Shown here in pieces: positions 1 to 9,303 of a stretch of DNA of 64,000 nt (the first letter of the stretch is position 1; the number at the start of each line of letters is the position of its first letter). The notes beneath the pieces are model-generated. The model did no database searches, was not told the DNA's origin, and saw nothing but the letters and a program-made list of their open reading frames with translations. This stretch comes from Protea cynaroides (Eukaryota > Streptophyta > Magnoliopsida > Proteales > Proteaceae): positions 35,654,254 through 35,718,253 of the forward strand of contig CM053269.1 in the NCBI GenBank assembly GCA_028583415.1, given 5' to 3'. The position numbers and the translations under genes were made by a program.

Positions 1-469
1 TAGAGAGTTCTCCTTCTCTTGCCCAGTTTCATCAATTAACAACTGATTAGTACAACCAGTTAATATCCCTTCTCTCTCCATCTCCAACGCAGGTATGAAC
101 CTCTCTGCCTCTCTATTTTTGGTTCCTAGCCATGGATTGTAGACTCCGGTGCTACAAATCACTTTGCCTGTTTTCCCCCAACTAGTTCTATAATCTCTGG
201 GTCCTCTCACCCCTCCCCTGTAGTTCTGCCTGAAGGCTCCAAGTATCCAGTTACTCAATTGGGAACCTACTCATTAACTGATAAGTTGAAAATATAGAAT
301 GTTTGTCATGTTCCTGGTTTTTCCTTTAATTTGTTATCTGATGGACAACTTACAGCCTCTTTGAATTGTTCAATGACCTTCTTTCCCACATTTTGTATTT
401 CTCAGGATTTACCAACCAAGATGGTGATTGGTCTGGGATAGCTACGTGATGGGTTGTATCACTTTGATA
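1..469 (+). pseudogene. Ty1/copia pol fragment: gag end, protease, start of pre-integrase
   Basis: Translation in the frame of base 133 gives WIVDSGATNHFA (133-168). This is the aspartic protease active site of plant Ty1/copia polyproteins, with catalytic D at 142-144, the DSGA motif and the usual NHF. It is followed by about 100 residues of the protease/pre-integrase linker, ending RDGLYHFD at the gap. Upstream, 30-100 reads as a gag tail (QLTTD.YNQL) in another frame. In-frame TAG stops at 295 and 439, plus the frame change near 110, show that it is dead. The same reading resumes at 5540 with the GAG-pre-integrase HNRLGH motif. The element was therefore split by the minus-strand insertion that ends at 5539. 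Copia clade not determined. Confidence 0.88.
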
Positions 470-969
470 NNNNNNNNNNNNNNNNNNNNNNNNNNNNNNN
501 NNNNNNNNNNNNNNNNNNNNNNNNNNNNNNNNNNNNNNNNNNNNNNNNNNNNNNNNNNNNNNNNNNNNNNNNNNNNNNNNNNNNNNNNNNNNNNNNNNNN
601 NNNNNNNNNNNNNNNNNNNNNNNNNNNNNNNNNNNNNNNNNNNNNNNNNNNNNNNNNNNNNNNNNNNNNNNNNNNNNNNNNNNNNNNNNNNNNNNNNNNN
701 NNNNNNNNNNNNNNNNNNNNNNNNNNNNNNNNNNNNNNNNNNNNNNNNNNNNNNNNNNNNNNNNNNNNNNNNNNNNNNNNNNNNNNNNNNNNNNNNNNNN
801 NNNNNNNNNNNNNNNNNNNNNNNNNNNNNNNNNNNNNNNNNNNNNNNNNNNNNNNNNNNNNNNNNNNNNNNNNNNNNNNNNNNNNNNNNNNNNNNNNNNN
901 NNNNNNNNNNNNNNNNNNNNNNNNNNNNNNNNNNNNNNNNNNNNNNNNNNNNNNNNNNNNNNNNNNNNN
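470..969. other. assembly gap of exactly 500 N
   Basis: A run of exactly 500 Ns, a conventional placeholder, so the true size is unknown. It hides the junction between the copia pre-integrase region and the far LTR of the minus-strand element, including about 29 bp of that LTR by comparison with 5110-5138. The left target-site duplication of that insertion cannot be read. Confidence 0.99.
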
Positions 970-1373
970 CTTCCTAAACCCTAATATCCATACAGAGATC
1001 TAGAATACAATGATGTTCAATGTAAACAATAATAATAAAGACATACCTGAGAGTAGAAGATTGATTTCCACCGATAATCTCCAAGAATGGTGTTGGAGCT
1101 TTGATCACGGTCTTCCACAGCCTGTAGAGGTTCCACGTCTTTCTCACACCTGTTCAGGTACAGAGAGAGGAAAACAACTATGGCTGCAGGGACTCATGAC
1201 CTAGTATATATAATACTGTCACAAACCCTAATCAGTCCCACACTGTAATAGGGATTGCCTATCTCTTTATCTTGTGACGAACCAGACCGAACTGGTCTAA
1301 CCTAGTGACATAGACTCCCACTGATCAATGGGCCTAGTAATTAATTAAGCCCACATATATATATATTCCAACA
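970..1373 (-). repeat. LTR of the gag-only element (3' LTR in element orientation), truncated by gap
   Basis: Base 970 aligns with 5139 of the other LTR and the two copies run almost identically to their common end TTCCAACA (1366-1373). About 29 bp are lost in the N run. On the minus strand it starts TGTTGGAAT. A TATATATA box around 1203-1212 (minus-strand sense) is shared with the other copy and with the relative at 56-60 kb. Confidence 0.93.
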
Positions 1374-2351
1374 TTCTCCCACTTGGGCTAGATTAATTAC
1401 AATGCCACCATTGAATAGTGTGGCCATGGAATCCATTCACTCAATAAATCGTCATCTACTTTGATCCAGCTATTGAGCCTGCCAATGTCGAGCAACAGCG
1501 GAAAATACTCCAACACAAATGGTGTATTACCTTCCATAAGCCACATACAAAAACCTACTTAACAGCATGAATCGCCGTGAGATAATGAGTCCTCTTTGAT
1601 CGAATTATCTTCGATCGAGTTACCTTAAACTTTTATACTTGATATTATCCTTTCATGGCAAACCGCCTTTAACTTGGATTAATATCTCACTTTGACACAC
1701 CGTCATAGTTTATTTGGCTGAATACCGCCCTTAATCTTTGGCTGAATACCGCCTTTTTCATTTGGCTGAATACCGTTGTTTGACCTTTTATATTTGGCTG
1801 AATCCTGCCTTGTTGATCTTTTATATTTGGCTGAATACTGCCTTGTTGATCTTTGGTTAAATATTGCCTGGTGTCCGGCTAAATACTGCCTATTTTATCT
1901 TTGACTAAACACAGCCTGAATCATGAATCAGATCACCAACAATACAAACAATCATAGCACCAGATATGAATAAAACTCCCACTGATTAAACACATCAAAA
2001 TAATTCGTGACTACCGTATCATTCATAAGTCACTAAAGGCTTCTATTAGTGAATCATCATTTGTCTTTGAAGATCTTAAAATCACCCAAATATTCAATCA
2101 CTATTATAAATTCAGATTTTAACACACAAAAACATTTATTGCATAAAGACGCCTTAAGATAAAATAAAATCTTATTTAAATAAAATTGAATAGAATCATG
2201 TCTTATTAATACTTAAACTGGAAACAAAACTCTTTTGTTTTTAGAGAAAACAAAAACTGAAGATTGAAAATATCAAATTGAATTCAAATAACTTCTAACT
2301 ATCAATGTATCTGACTCCTAACTAGACTTATATTTCATGAAAATGAATCTT
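1374..2351 (-). other. 3' non-coding spacer of the gag-only element
   Basis: Nothing coding is visible between the polypurine tract (1374-1384) and the end of gag. It is alignable with 56681-57600 in the second family member (for example the shared stretch around ACTCCAACACAAATGGTGTA). It contains the short tandem array described separately at 1716-1892. Confidence 0.7.
1716..1892. repeat. tandem array of a TTTGGCTGAATACYGCC-type unit
   Basis: About seven imperfect copies of a core TTTGGCTGAATACCGCC / TACTGCC, separated by variable TTGATCTTTTATA-like linkers. The gag-less relative has only a vestige near 57010-57055 (TTTGGTATACTGCC, TTTGGCTAAATACC). The array therefore expanded in this copy or contracted in the other. 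No coding potential. Confidence 0.75.
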
Positions 2352-3234
2352 TCATTCTTTTTGTGCATCATCTTCCTTAGACTTTTCAGAATCCTTTTTC
2401 TTCTCCAGCCAACGCTTTCTGCTCTTGCAATCCCTTTTCATATGTCCTCTCTTTTGACACCAAAAACATTTGATGTCGCTCAGGTCTTTTTTCTTCATGC
2501 TGCTCTTTATCATCTTTTTCCTTGTTGTAGGGTTTGTTTGCTTTATCAGAAAAATATTTTCCTCTTTTGTGAGGTCCAAATCCTTGTTGTCTAGTGCCCT
2601 TGTCAGAGTTGTTCTTGTAGAACGACGCATTAATGGATTCGATAGTTCCCTTTTTGTCACTTTCTTCATCTTCAGTACAAGCAGCAATCAATTCATCTAG
2701 AGTCCACTTTGTTCTAGAAGTTCTATATGCTACTTTAATATGCTTGTATTCATTAGGTAAAGATTTCATTGCCAAGTATACCAAATGATCCTTATCAACA
2801 GCATGCCCTATTTCTCTGAGTTTTTCAGCTATACCAGCAAGTCCTACAAGGTGATCTGTAACATTACCTTTTCCATCATAAACAGTGGTAGACAGTTTTG
2901 CCATTAGGGTGCCCATCTGAGCTTTCTCAGTTTCCTCATATCTTGCTTTAATGCCTTTTAGTAAACTTTTGGCTGTTTCCTTTCCCTCAATTCCATCTAA
3001 TATAGAGTTAGGGACAAATCGCCTAATCATTAGCAAACATTTCTTGTTGGCGTTTTTCCATTTCTCCATGTATTGTTTTTCTTCTGGGGTACTAGAATAT
3101 GTGAGTTCAGCAGGCTTATCCTCCATGATACCCATATCAAGGTCTAGCATACCTAAAGATATTTCTAGATCCTTAACCCATTGTTTGTAATTGGTTCCAA
3201 GAAGAACAGGAATACTAACCAAACCCGCTTGCAT
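2352..3234 (-). pseudogene. copia-type Gag (capsid plus CCHC zinc knuckle), one frameshift
   Basis: The minus-strand ORF from a methionine at 3234 (open upstream to 3297) reads GLVSIPVLLGTNYKQWVKDL near the N-terminus. It continues through a helical capsid region (YEETEKAQMGTLMAKL, LREIGHAVDKD, YLAMKSLPNEYK, WTLDELIAACTEDEE), the layout of copia Gag (UBN2/Retrotran_gag_2 type). A basic linker follows. The zinc knuckle CFWCQKRGHMKRDC is in the next frame (ORF 2352-2687), so a single-base frameshift lies around 2484-2492, in the T-run (A-run on the coding strand). A KE-rich tail ends in a stop at 2352. It packages RNA into particles; here it is the only protein of the element. Probably inactive because the knuckle is out of frame. 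Confidence 0.85.
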
Positions 3235-3297
3235 TAATAGACATCCCGAGATTGAAAGATAATGCATAATTATTGTGCGGTGTAGTAAATAAAACAA

Positions 3298-5090
3298 TCA
3301 CCCACACTCACAAACCAATCGTGCTAATATTTTCACAAAATACAAGCAAATAACCCTTTTTCGGGAGTCAACCAAAATACAAATTCATCCTTTGGGACAA
3401 ATATGCACTTGATTTCCCCTGTGTTTATGCAATAATAGATAATTAATAGAAATTCATACATACAATTTTCTTGCACCAGCAATGTCAAAATACACATGCA
3501 AGTAAATTTCATTTTCCAGAGTTGACCAACTACACATTCTCCTTTGGGATAAACATGCAGTGGTCACCTCAGTATCCATGCAGTGACCGCGAAAGAATAG
3601 TGATTCAAAAATCCCACCACCTTTGGGTTAATGAGACCCTTGAAGTCAAAATCCTTCTACTTATGTGCATGTACATACATTTAAAAGGCTTGGTAGTGCC
3701 ACCTTTGGGTTAACACTTCCGGTCTAGCTGCTCTTGCAGATGTGAAATTCTTGATGTATTCATAAATGCTCTCCTTGAATTTGAGAGCATCCTGAAGAGA
3801 CAAGGTTTACCACTTTGGTGGGTTCCACTAGATCCCAACATGATACTCACAAACTCTCACAATAACTGTGTTTGGTAATGCCACCCTTGGGTGAACAGTC
3901 CCTTACTTTGAAGCATTGATAAATACATAGTCTTGAGTTTGAAGACATCATAATGAAATAAGGTGTGCCACTTTGGTGGGTTCCATCGAATTCCACCATG
4001 ATATCACTAAACTCTCTTTGCAGCGAAAATGGGATTTTAAAACAACATGAATGTCACAATTATATTTCAAATATAAAGCTAAACATTCATTGAAAACATG
4101 CACAATAGTTCATCAAGATATATGGTACAAATAATTTGAAAATCCTGTAAAATGACATTAAACCAAGTCCCATAGGACACTTTCTGCCCAAAATCACATT
4201 TTATTGGGCCCCAAAATTAGCCAAATAATATACCACACTGAAGATCTCGACGAGATGAATCCAACGCAAAAAAACCGCACCTCAATCGGAGGTCGGACGC
4301 GCTCACACGAGCACAAAGAAGATTCAGCCCCTTTTTTTTTTTTTTTTTTTTTTTGTTCTCTGGAACCGGTTCGGTCCGGATCGGTCTGGATCGGTTCGGT
4401 TCTGAACTGGTCGGTTCGGTCGAACCCGACCGAATATATATTAACCCTCCTTTTTTTTTTTTTAAAGTCCTTCAAACCGAACCGCTTTGGTCTGGCATAG
4501 TTGAACCAGAGAGTTGGTTTTCCGAGCCAACCACCGGTTCAAGGCGAACCGATCCCGGTCCGAAACTATGGGCAACTGGTTCAATTTTTTTTTCGGGTTC
4601 CCGGGTCAAAATTCCGGGTTCACGGGTCAGATGTCGGGTCAATTTAATGGGTTGCCGGGTCATTGACCGGGTTCGCGGACCAGTGACTGGAGCGGGTCAA
4701 AACCTGTCCGATCCCACAGACCGAGTCGACTCGGTCTGTGATTTGAGTAACCCGTTAGGGTTTGCCGAGTTGACCCGGCGATGACCGGGTCAGCCGCCCT
4801 TTTTTTTTTTTAAACCCTAACCGGCGCGTGGTCTTCACGCGCTTTTTCCACCGGCGCGTGGAGGCGCGTCAGGTCGCCGCCGGCGATGCTTTTTATACCG
4901 GCGGCTTCGTCTTTCAAAGACCTACAAGCCTGTATGGTTGGATTTATTTTTCACCTGTCCGAAAAAGTTTTTAAGGTTCGAAACCTAGACAGGTCTGTCC
5001 GAAAAATTGGGAAGAAAAATTTCTCCCACTTTCAGTCCAATCTTTCATACAGTCTCTACAATCATTAACTATCGATTCTAGGTCTGTATG
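3298..5090 (-). other. leader (5' untranslated region) of the gag-only element
   Basis: No convincing coding sequence. From the LTR inwards it holds a GC-rich zone with GGTTCGGTC-type repeats (about 4360-4480), poly-T tracts (4330-4353, 4450-4463, 4800-4811) and the duplicated block at 3690-4021. The same order of blocks is present in 58500-60190, so this leader is a family feature. Confidence 0.65.
3690..4021. repeat. tandem duplication of about 150-180 bp in the leader
   Basis: 3690-3869 and 3870-4021 share the order TTTGGTARTGCCACC, YTTGGGTKAACA, GCCACTTTGGTGGGTTCCA and a CATGATA..CACYAAACTCTC end. The same duplicated arrangement is seen at about 58733-58920 and 58937-59075 in the second family member, so it predates the split of the two copies. 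Confidence 0.7.
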
Positions 5091-5105
5091 GAATGGCTCT
5101 GATAC
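5091..5105 (-). promoter_or_regulatory. primer-binding site, initiator tRNA-Met
   Basis: The plus strand reads TGGCTCTGATACCAA, so the minus strand reads TTGGTATCAGAGCCA, complementary to the 3' end of plant initiator tRNA-Met. It lies next to the LTR end (TTTAACA on the minus strand) and fixes the element's orientation as minus. Confidence 0.92.
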
Positions 5106-5109
5106 CAAT

Positions 5110-5539
5110 TGTTAAACTTTTTATAGTTCACAGGGTTTCTTCCTAAACCCTAATATCCATACAGAGATCTAGAATACAATGATGTTCAATGTAAACAATA
5201 ATAATAAAGACATACCTGAGAGTAGAAGATTGATTTCCGCCGATAATCTCCAAGAATGGTGTTGGAGCTTTGATCACGGTCTTCCACAGCCTGTAGAGGT
5301 TCCACGTCTTTCTCACTGTTCGTGGGTACAGAGAGAGGAAAATAACTATGGCTGCAGGGACTCATGACCTAGTATATATAATACTGTCACAAACCCTAAT
5401 CAGTCCCACACTGTAATAGGGATTGCCTATCTCTTTATCTTGTGACGAACCAGACCGAACTGGTCTAACCTAGTGACATAGACTCCCACTGATCAATGGG
5501 CCTAGTAATTAATTAAGCCCACATATATATATTCCAACA
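5110..5539 (-). repeat. LTR of the gag-only element (5' LTR in element orientation)
   Basis: 430 bp. The plus strand begins TGTTAAAC and ends TTCCAACA, giving TG..CA termini. It is almost identical to 970-1373, differing by a few substitutions, for example in the stretch around 5312-5325 against 1145-1158. The minus-strand TATATATA promoter core is near 5371-5380. The near identity implies a fairly recent insertion relative to the copia it interrupts. Confidence 0.93.
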
Positions 5540-6255
5540 CCTACTTCAACTTCTCCTTTGTTGTTGTCCCCTAGTAGTCCTTCTTCTTTGGTTGCTGCAG
5601 TGGTTTCTCCTCAGGTGTGGCATAATAGATTAGGCCATTGCTCTTTAGTTCATATTCCACATATTAAGTCTCATGTAGATGTTTGTCATATCTATCCTCT
5701 GGCTAAAAAATGTCGTGCTCCTTTCCCTACTAGTACATCTCGTTCTTTGATTTCATTTGAACTAATTCATGGTGACATATGGGGACCATACTTTACAGCT
5801 TCTAATAGTGGTTGTAATTATTTCGTGACCCTTGTAGATGACCATTCTAGATCCACTAAGGTTTTACTTGATGAAAAATAAATCTAAAGTTTCATTGCAC
5901 TTGTCTCAATTCTTTAATATGATCACTACTCAGTTTTCAGCTATTGTAAAAGTTTTTCGGACAGATAATGGACTTGAGTTTCTTTCTAGTGCTTTAAAAC
6001 AGCAATTCACTGTTCTTGGAATGGTTCGTCAGTTATCCTGTGTTTATATACCATAGCAGAATGGTGTTGTAGAAAGAAAACATAGACACTTACTCCAAGT
6101 TGCTAGGGCTCTTCGCTTTCAAACCTCTTTGCCTTTAGGTTTTTGGGGAGATTGTGTTTCAATAGCTTGTTATGTTATAAATAGGTTGCCTTCACCTTTG
6201 CTATCCGGTAAATCTCCATTTGAAATTTTGTTTCACAAATTACCCACATATGAGT
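5540..6255 (+). pseudogene. Ty1/copia integrase fragment (continuation of 1-469)
   Basis: Reads VWHNRLGHCS (GAG-pre-integrase zinc motif start), then CHIYPLAKKCRAPFP, LIHGDIWGP (first catalytic D), YFVTLVDDHSR, RTDNGLEF (second D) and NGVVERKHRHLL (catalytic E), then WGDCVSIACYVINRLPS. This is a copia DD35E integrase core. A frameshift near 5850-5865 and a TAG at 6054 (CAG to TAG before NGVVERKH) inactivate it. The frame stops abruptly at 6255, where a family A LTR begins, so the integrase C-terminus, RT and RNase H are missing here. Confidence 0.88.
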
Positions 6256-6309
6256 TGTGAAACCTACATGCAAATTTCGGGACAAAATTTCTTTTAAGGG
6301 TGGGGGAGT

Positions 6310-6318
6310 TGTAAGACC
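6310..6318 (+). repeat. second, internal LTR start (TGTAAGACC) behind an internalised polypurine tract
   Basis: 54 bp inside the LTR boundary the sequence TTTTAAGGGTGGGGGAGT is followed by TGTAAGACC, duplicating the polypurine tract and LTR start normally found outside the LTR. The same offset of 54 bp occurs in the other two family A LTRs (15889 and 23563). Confidence 0.85.
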
Positions 6319-6659
6319 CGCACTCCATAAACACGGTCTAAACCTTGATTTCATGTCGTAGCAGGTCTTTCGATCATCACCGGCCAGACGGGACAAGCGG
6401 ATGACAATCATGTACGAAATCAGACCAAAGACGGACAACTAAGTTTGATTTTATGTTGACCGGTTGATGGTACCGGTCTACATACCGGTCGACCGGTCAA
6501 CTCTGCGTAGTTGCCTACGGAGATCCAGAATTGGATCTCTGCGGGTCCCACTTTCCTAAACCCTAATACCTGGACCTTCCTAATCCTAATAGGGTTACTA
6601 AACCCTAATCCTAGCCTATATAAACACCTCTAACCCTCCTCAAATCCTTTCCATTACTT

Positions 6660-8402
6660 ATCACAAACCCTAGAGAGGAGAAGGAGGTTGGAGAAGGAGA
6701 AGGAGCTAAGAAGAAGAAGGAAGTGCCGCCATTGCCGTTCGACGACGCTCACCTTACGCCAGTCGACGGTAAGTGTTTTAATCATTCTTCTTACTCTATG
6801 ACTCTAGGATAGTTGTATGGTTGGATCAATACCATGCAAAGCAGGTATTGATCTAAAACCCTAATTGGACATTAAACCCTAATTTGCCGTCAAACCCTAA
6901 ATTCGAGTTCTAGGATGATTATCATCAAAACTAGACTTGAATGAGTTGGAGATAACTCTAACTCAAAGCTCAGACTTAGAATGGATAGGAGAAACCCTGG
7001 AATCAATAGAGAATGATCGACGGCAGTCGAAAAACCAAGTGTATGGTCTTCGAAGACATACCGATCGACTATACCGGTTGCATCGTGTGCGACCGGTATG
7101 TTGTGACCGGTACCTTCCGGGGAGCTGGTTGATGGGGACCGGCTGACCATACCGGTTGCCAGATTTCCCCACAGAGCTATGACCGGTACATGCCACCGGT
7201 CAGCTCTGTGAGTGTATTTTTGTAACCTCGTTGGTTTTTCGACCAACGTAAACCCTAAGAAACTATTCTAATTGAACCTTAATATTATGTAGGACTTTGT
7301 GATAGCACGTTTGGATCTTGTGACGTGGAGCAAGCTATCAAACGAGCGTCAGGTAAGGGAATTTGACCTAAACCCTAATAGTTAATGGAAAGTAAACTGT
7401 TGTTAATAATAATGGATATGTGGATTGATGTTTGTGCATATCGCATGTCATCCTTTACTTTCAGTTATTATTATTGTTCATGCATATTCCATATGATAGG
7501 ATGTGATTGTTAGGCATGTGATTGTTTTCGTTGGTGTGTGGAGTGGAAAGGGCATGGGGCCTGGGATCATTCCTTACACTGACACCTTTTGTAGTATTCT
7601 ATTTTAACATGCTTGGTACGTGTGGGGTATCAGGGGGAGGTCATGGCATAGTGGTCTCCGATGTTGACGTTGACCTGGCCATGATGATGTGGCACGGTGG
7701 TCTCCGATGTTGATGCTGGCCTGGCCACGATGCTTTAGCTCTATCTCTATGCCATAGGGAGTTATGTTGGGATAGGGTCTACCTGTGTATTGTTTTATCC
7801 TAGTATGCTTGTTGCGGGTAGGGTATCAAGGGTAGGTGACGTATTGTGGTCTCCACCCCGGCCTGCACGCTTTAGCTCTATCTCTATGCCATAGACGGCT
7901 GTACTGGGATAGAGCCTACATTGATGACATATAAGATTGGTTAGTTGCAAGCCCAGTTTGCAAGCCCTGGCCAGTAGGGGCTTAGGTACTGGTATGGGTG
8001 GAGTATCAGGGGAGGTGCAGGCATACCTTAGCTCTATCTCTATTCCATGATGGGTGCATGTGGGCCGATGGTGGTGTGATCTACTGTACGGTGCCACACA
8101 CTCGTGTATAGAGGTGCGGGGGCCACCAAACCTTTCTATAGCGCATTGCAAACTTAAACCAGACCACAACATAAAATGATTGTTACTCATGCATAATATA
8201 GTGAAACTGTCTGATTGTCTTACTGAGCTAAGTTGTGTGCTCACCCTTTGTATATACATTGTTTTTAGATGTTGATGCAGGTTACACGGTGGACGACTAC
8301 GTGAACGCTCCGACGTATGGTGGCGTTGCTGCTTTGGATGTACATGCAGGAGAGGACGAGCATGACGCTTCATGCGAGTGTTCTTTCTGCGTGTACCTTT
8401 GA
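6660..8402 (+). CDS. putative spliced small ORF carried by LTR A1 (three exons)
   Basis: Unrecognised. Downstream of the TATA box, an exon ending at 6768 (donor G|GTAAGT; translation ..PPLPFDDAHLTPVD), a 60-nt exon 7293-7352 (acceptor TGTAG, donor CAG|GTAAGG) and a terminal exon 8269-8402 (acceptor GTTTTTAG) join in one open frame. The last exon reads DVDAGYTVDDY..., has HDASCEC near the end, then FCVYL and a stop. Splice sites and frame recur in the other family A LTRs. The last exon alone is conserved in the diverged LTRs at 28240 and 44474. No in-frame ATG is visible in exon 1 (start shown is approximate), so a non-AUG start, an unseen upstream exon or a non-coding role remain possible. 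Inference from pattern only. Confidence 0.45.
7921..8260 (+). promoter_or_regulatory. conserved non-coding block of the LTR with a hairpin (A1)
   Basis: Blocks around GGTTAGTTG...CCCAGTTTGCAAGCCC, TAGGGGCTTA, and ACACTCGTGTATAGAGGTG...CCTTTCTATAG...CATTGCAAACTTA are preserved almost letter for letter in LTRs of families A, B (27905-28215) and C (44107-44455), whose surroundings have diverged. AAGCCC..GGGCTT can form a short stem with loop TGGCCAGTAG. It lies in the putative second intron just before the conserved exon. Role unknown; RNA packaging, dimerisation, polyadenylation or splicing control are options. Confidence 0.5.
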
Positions 8403-8687
8403 TTGACTTTTATTTATTTTCTGTTATTTTCAGTTGGATTAAGTGGATGTAAGGATATTATATTTTATGTTTGAAAATTTGGATAATTGCTTATGTTATT
8501 TAAATTTATCAATAGATACTCAGTTCATTTATTTAAAGACTTCCACTGTATTATTTATATTCTGATTGTGGTTATGTGCAATGGTTTGTATAAGTGGACA
8601 CGGTCTTATCGAGATCCTGGTGTGAATCGTTGGTTCAGTGACGGTTTACTCACACCATTCTGGTTGGTTCAGAATTGGGGTGTGACA

Positions 8688-9027
8688 CAGAAGATATAGT
8701 GGAGACGCATGACTCGTCATGTGAGTGCAACTCATGCGTTTTCGATTAGATTTTTATTTGGATTATTGAGGAAATGTAATTTGATTTTTTTATTTACTTA
8801 TATCTCAGTCAATGCAAGATAATTGGATATTTTATTTATGATTATCACATTTAGATTCTCAGTTCATTTAATATTAAGACTTCCGCTATTGTGTATTTAC
8901 TCTGATTATGATTGTGGAAGTGTATGGTTTAAACAAACGAACACAGCCTATTCGAGATCCTGGTTGAACCATTGGTTATTAGCGGTTCATCACACCATTC
9001 TGAACAGTGCAGAATTGGGGTGTGACA
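8688..9027 (+). repeat. truncated 5' LTR of element 1 (last 340 bp, family B)
   Basis: Aligns without length change to 28312-28651, the end of the full family B LTR. It ends GGGTGTGACA and is directly followed by the primer-binding site. It starts inside the conserved LTR exon and reads EDIVETHDSSCECNSCVFD then stop. It thus keeps the CxCxxC motif that the 3' LTR copy has partly lost (SSEC). The upstream approximately 1.86 kb of this LTR was removed when A1 became joined to it. Confidence 0.92.
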
Positions 9028-9042
9028 ACTTGGTATCAGAGC
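9028..9042 (+). promoter_or_regulatory. primer-binding site of element 1 (initiator tRNA-Met)
   Basis: ACTTGGTATCAGAGC immediately after the LTR end; TGGTATCAGAGC (9031-9042) is complementary to the 3' end of plant initiator tRNA-Met. Only two bases separate it from the LTR. Confidence 0.93.
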
Positions 9043-9303
9043 TCTCAGGACCTGTCTATTGAACCAGTATGATTCCACAAAGTTTGTGAACTGAGTTAGG
9101 AAAAATTTAAAAGCTGTAATAAAAAACACACTGTAAGCACCGTGTTGTTTGAGACAAAATTAAGAAAGAGAATAATGCACATATAAAGGGAGAAACAAGT
9201 TTTATATACATCCAACTAAAAGCAATTTATATACATATCCAAAATAGAGTACAGTCCATAACCCGGACAGTTACTCTGTAATACAAAAGAAAAGAAAAAT
9301 ACA

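Larger units (their letters stand above)
941..5539 (-). mobile_element. non-autonomous gag-only LTR retrotransposon (TR-GAG-like), minus strand
   Basis: Two nearly identical LTRs (970-1373, left end in the gap, and 5110-5539) flank about 3.7 kb. On the minus strand the order is LTR, a primer-binding site for initiator tRNA-Met (5091-5105), leader, gag (3234-2352), spacer, a polypurine tract (rc of 1374-1384, AAGTGGGAGAA) and LTR. Between gag and the 3' LTR there is under 1 kb and no protease, integrase or RT, so pol is absent rather than merely decayed. Known plant TR-GAG elements have this architecture and use copia enzymes in trans. The element sits inside a copia pol. The base run after 5539 is CCTAC, but the partner target duplication is in the gap. 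A gag-less relative lies at 56266-60617. Confidence 0.85.
6256..8687 (+). repeat. family A chromovirus LTR (copy A1) with mismatched flanks
   Basis: Complete LTR, TGTGAAACC...GGGTGTGACA, 2432 bp, homologous throughout to 15835-18250 and 23509-25925. A TATA box TATATAAA lies at 6618-6625. It has ACCGGT-rich clusters (6455-6500, 7065-7205). Left flank TGAGT belongs to copia; right flank CAGAA belongs to a different LTR (family B). There is no target duplication and no primer-binding site or polypurine tract outside it. Intact ends with unrelated flanks fit a recombinant LTR left by crossing-over between two separate family A insertions. Confidence 0.9.

Noticed and set aside
428..1003. ORFs spanning the N run
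   Set aside because: They consist mostly of unknown residues created by the 500-N gap.
1716..1892. CRISPR-like repeat-spacer array
   Set aside because: Units are imperfect, spacing irregular and the setting is a plant retroelement.
7795..8373. 192-residue minus-strand ORF in LTR A1, with a similar one at 25059-25610
   Set aside because: Antisense to the conserved LTR exon and hairpin block. It is truncated in A2 and its frame is not kept in families B and C, whereas the sense exon is; similarity follows from DNA conservation.
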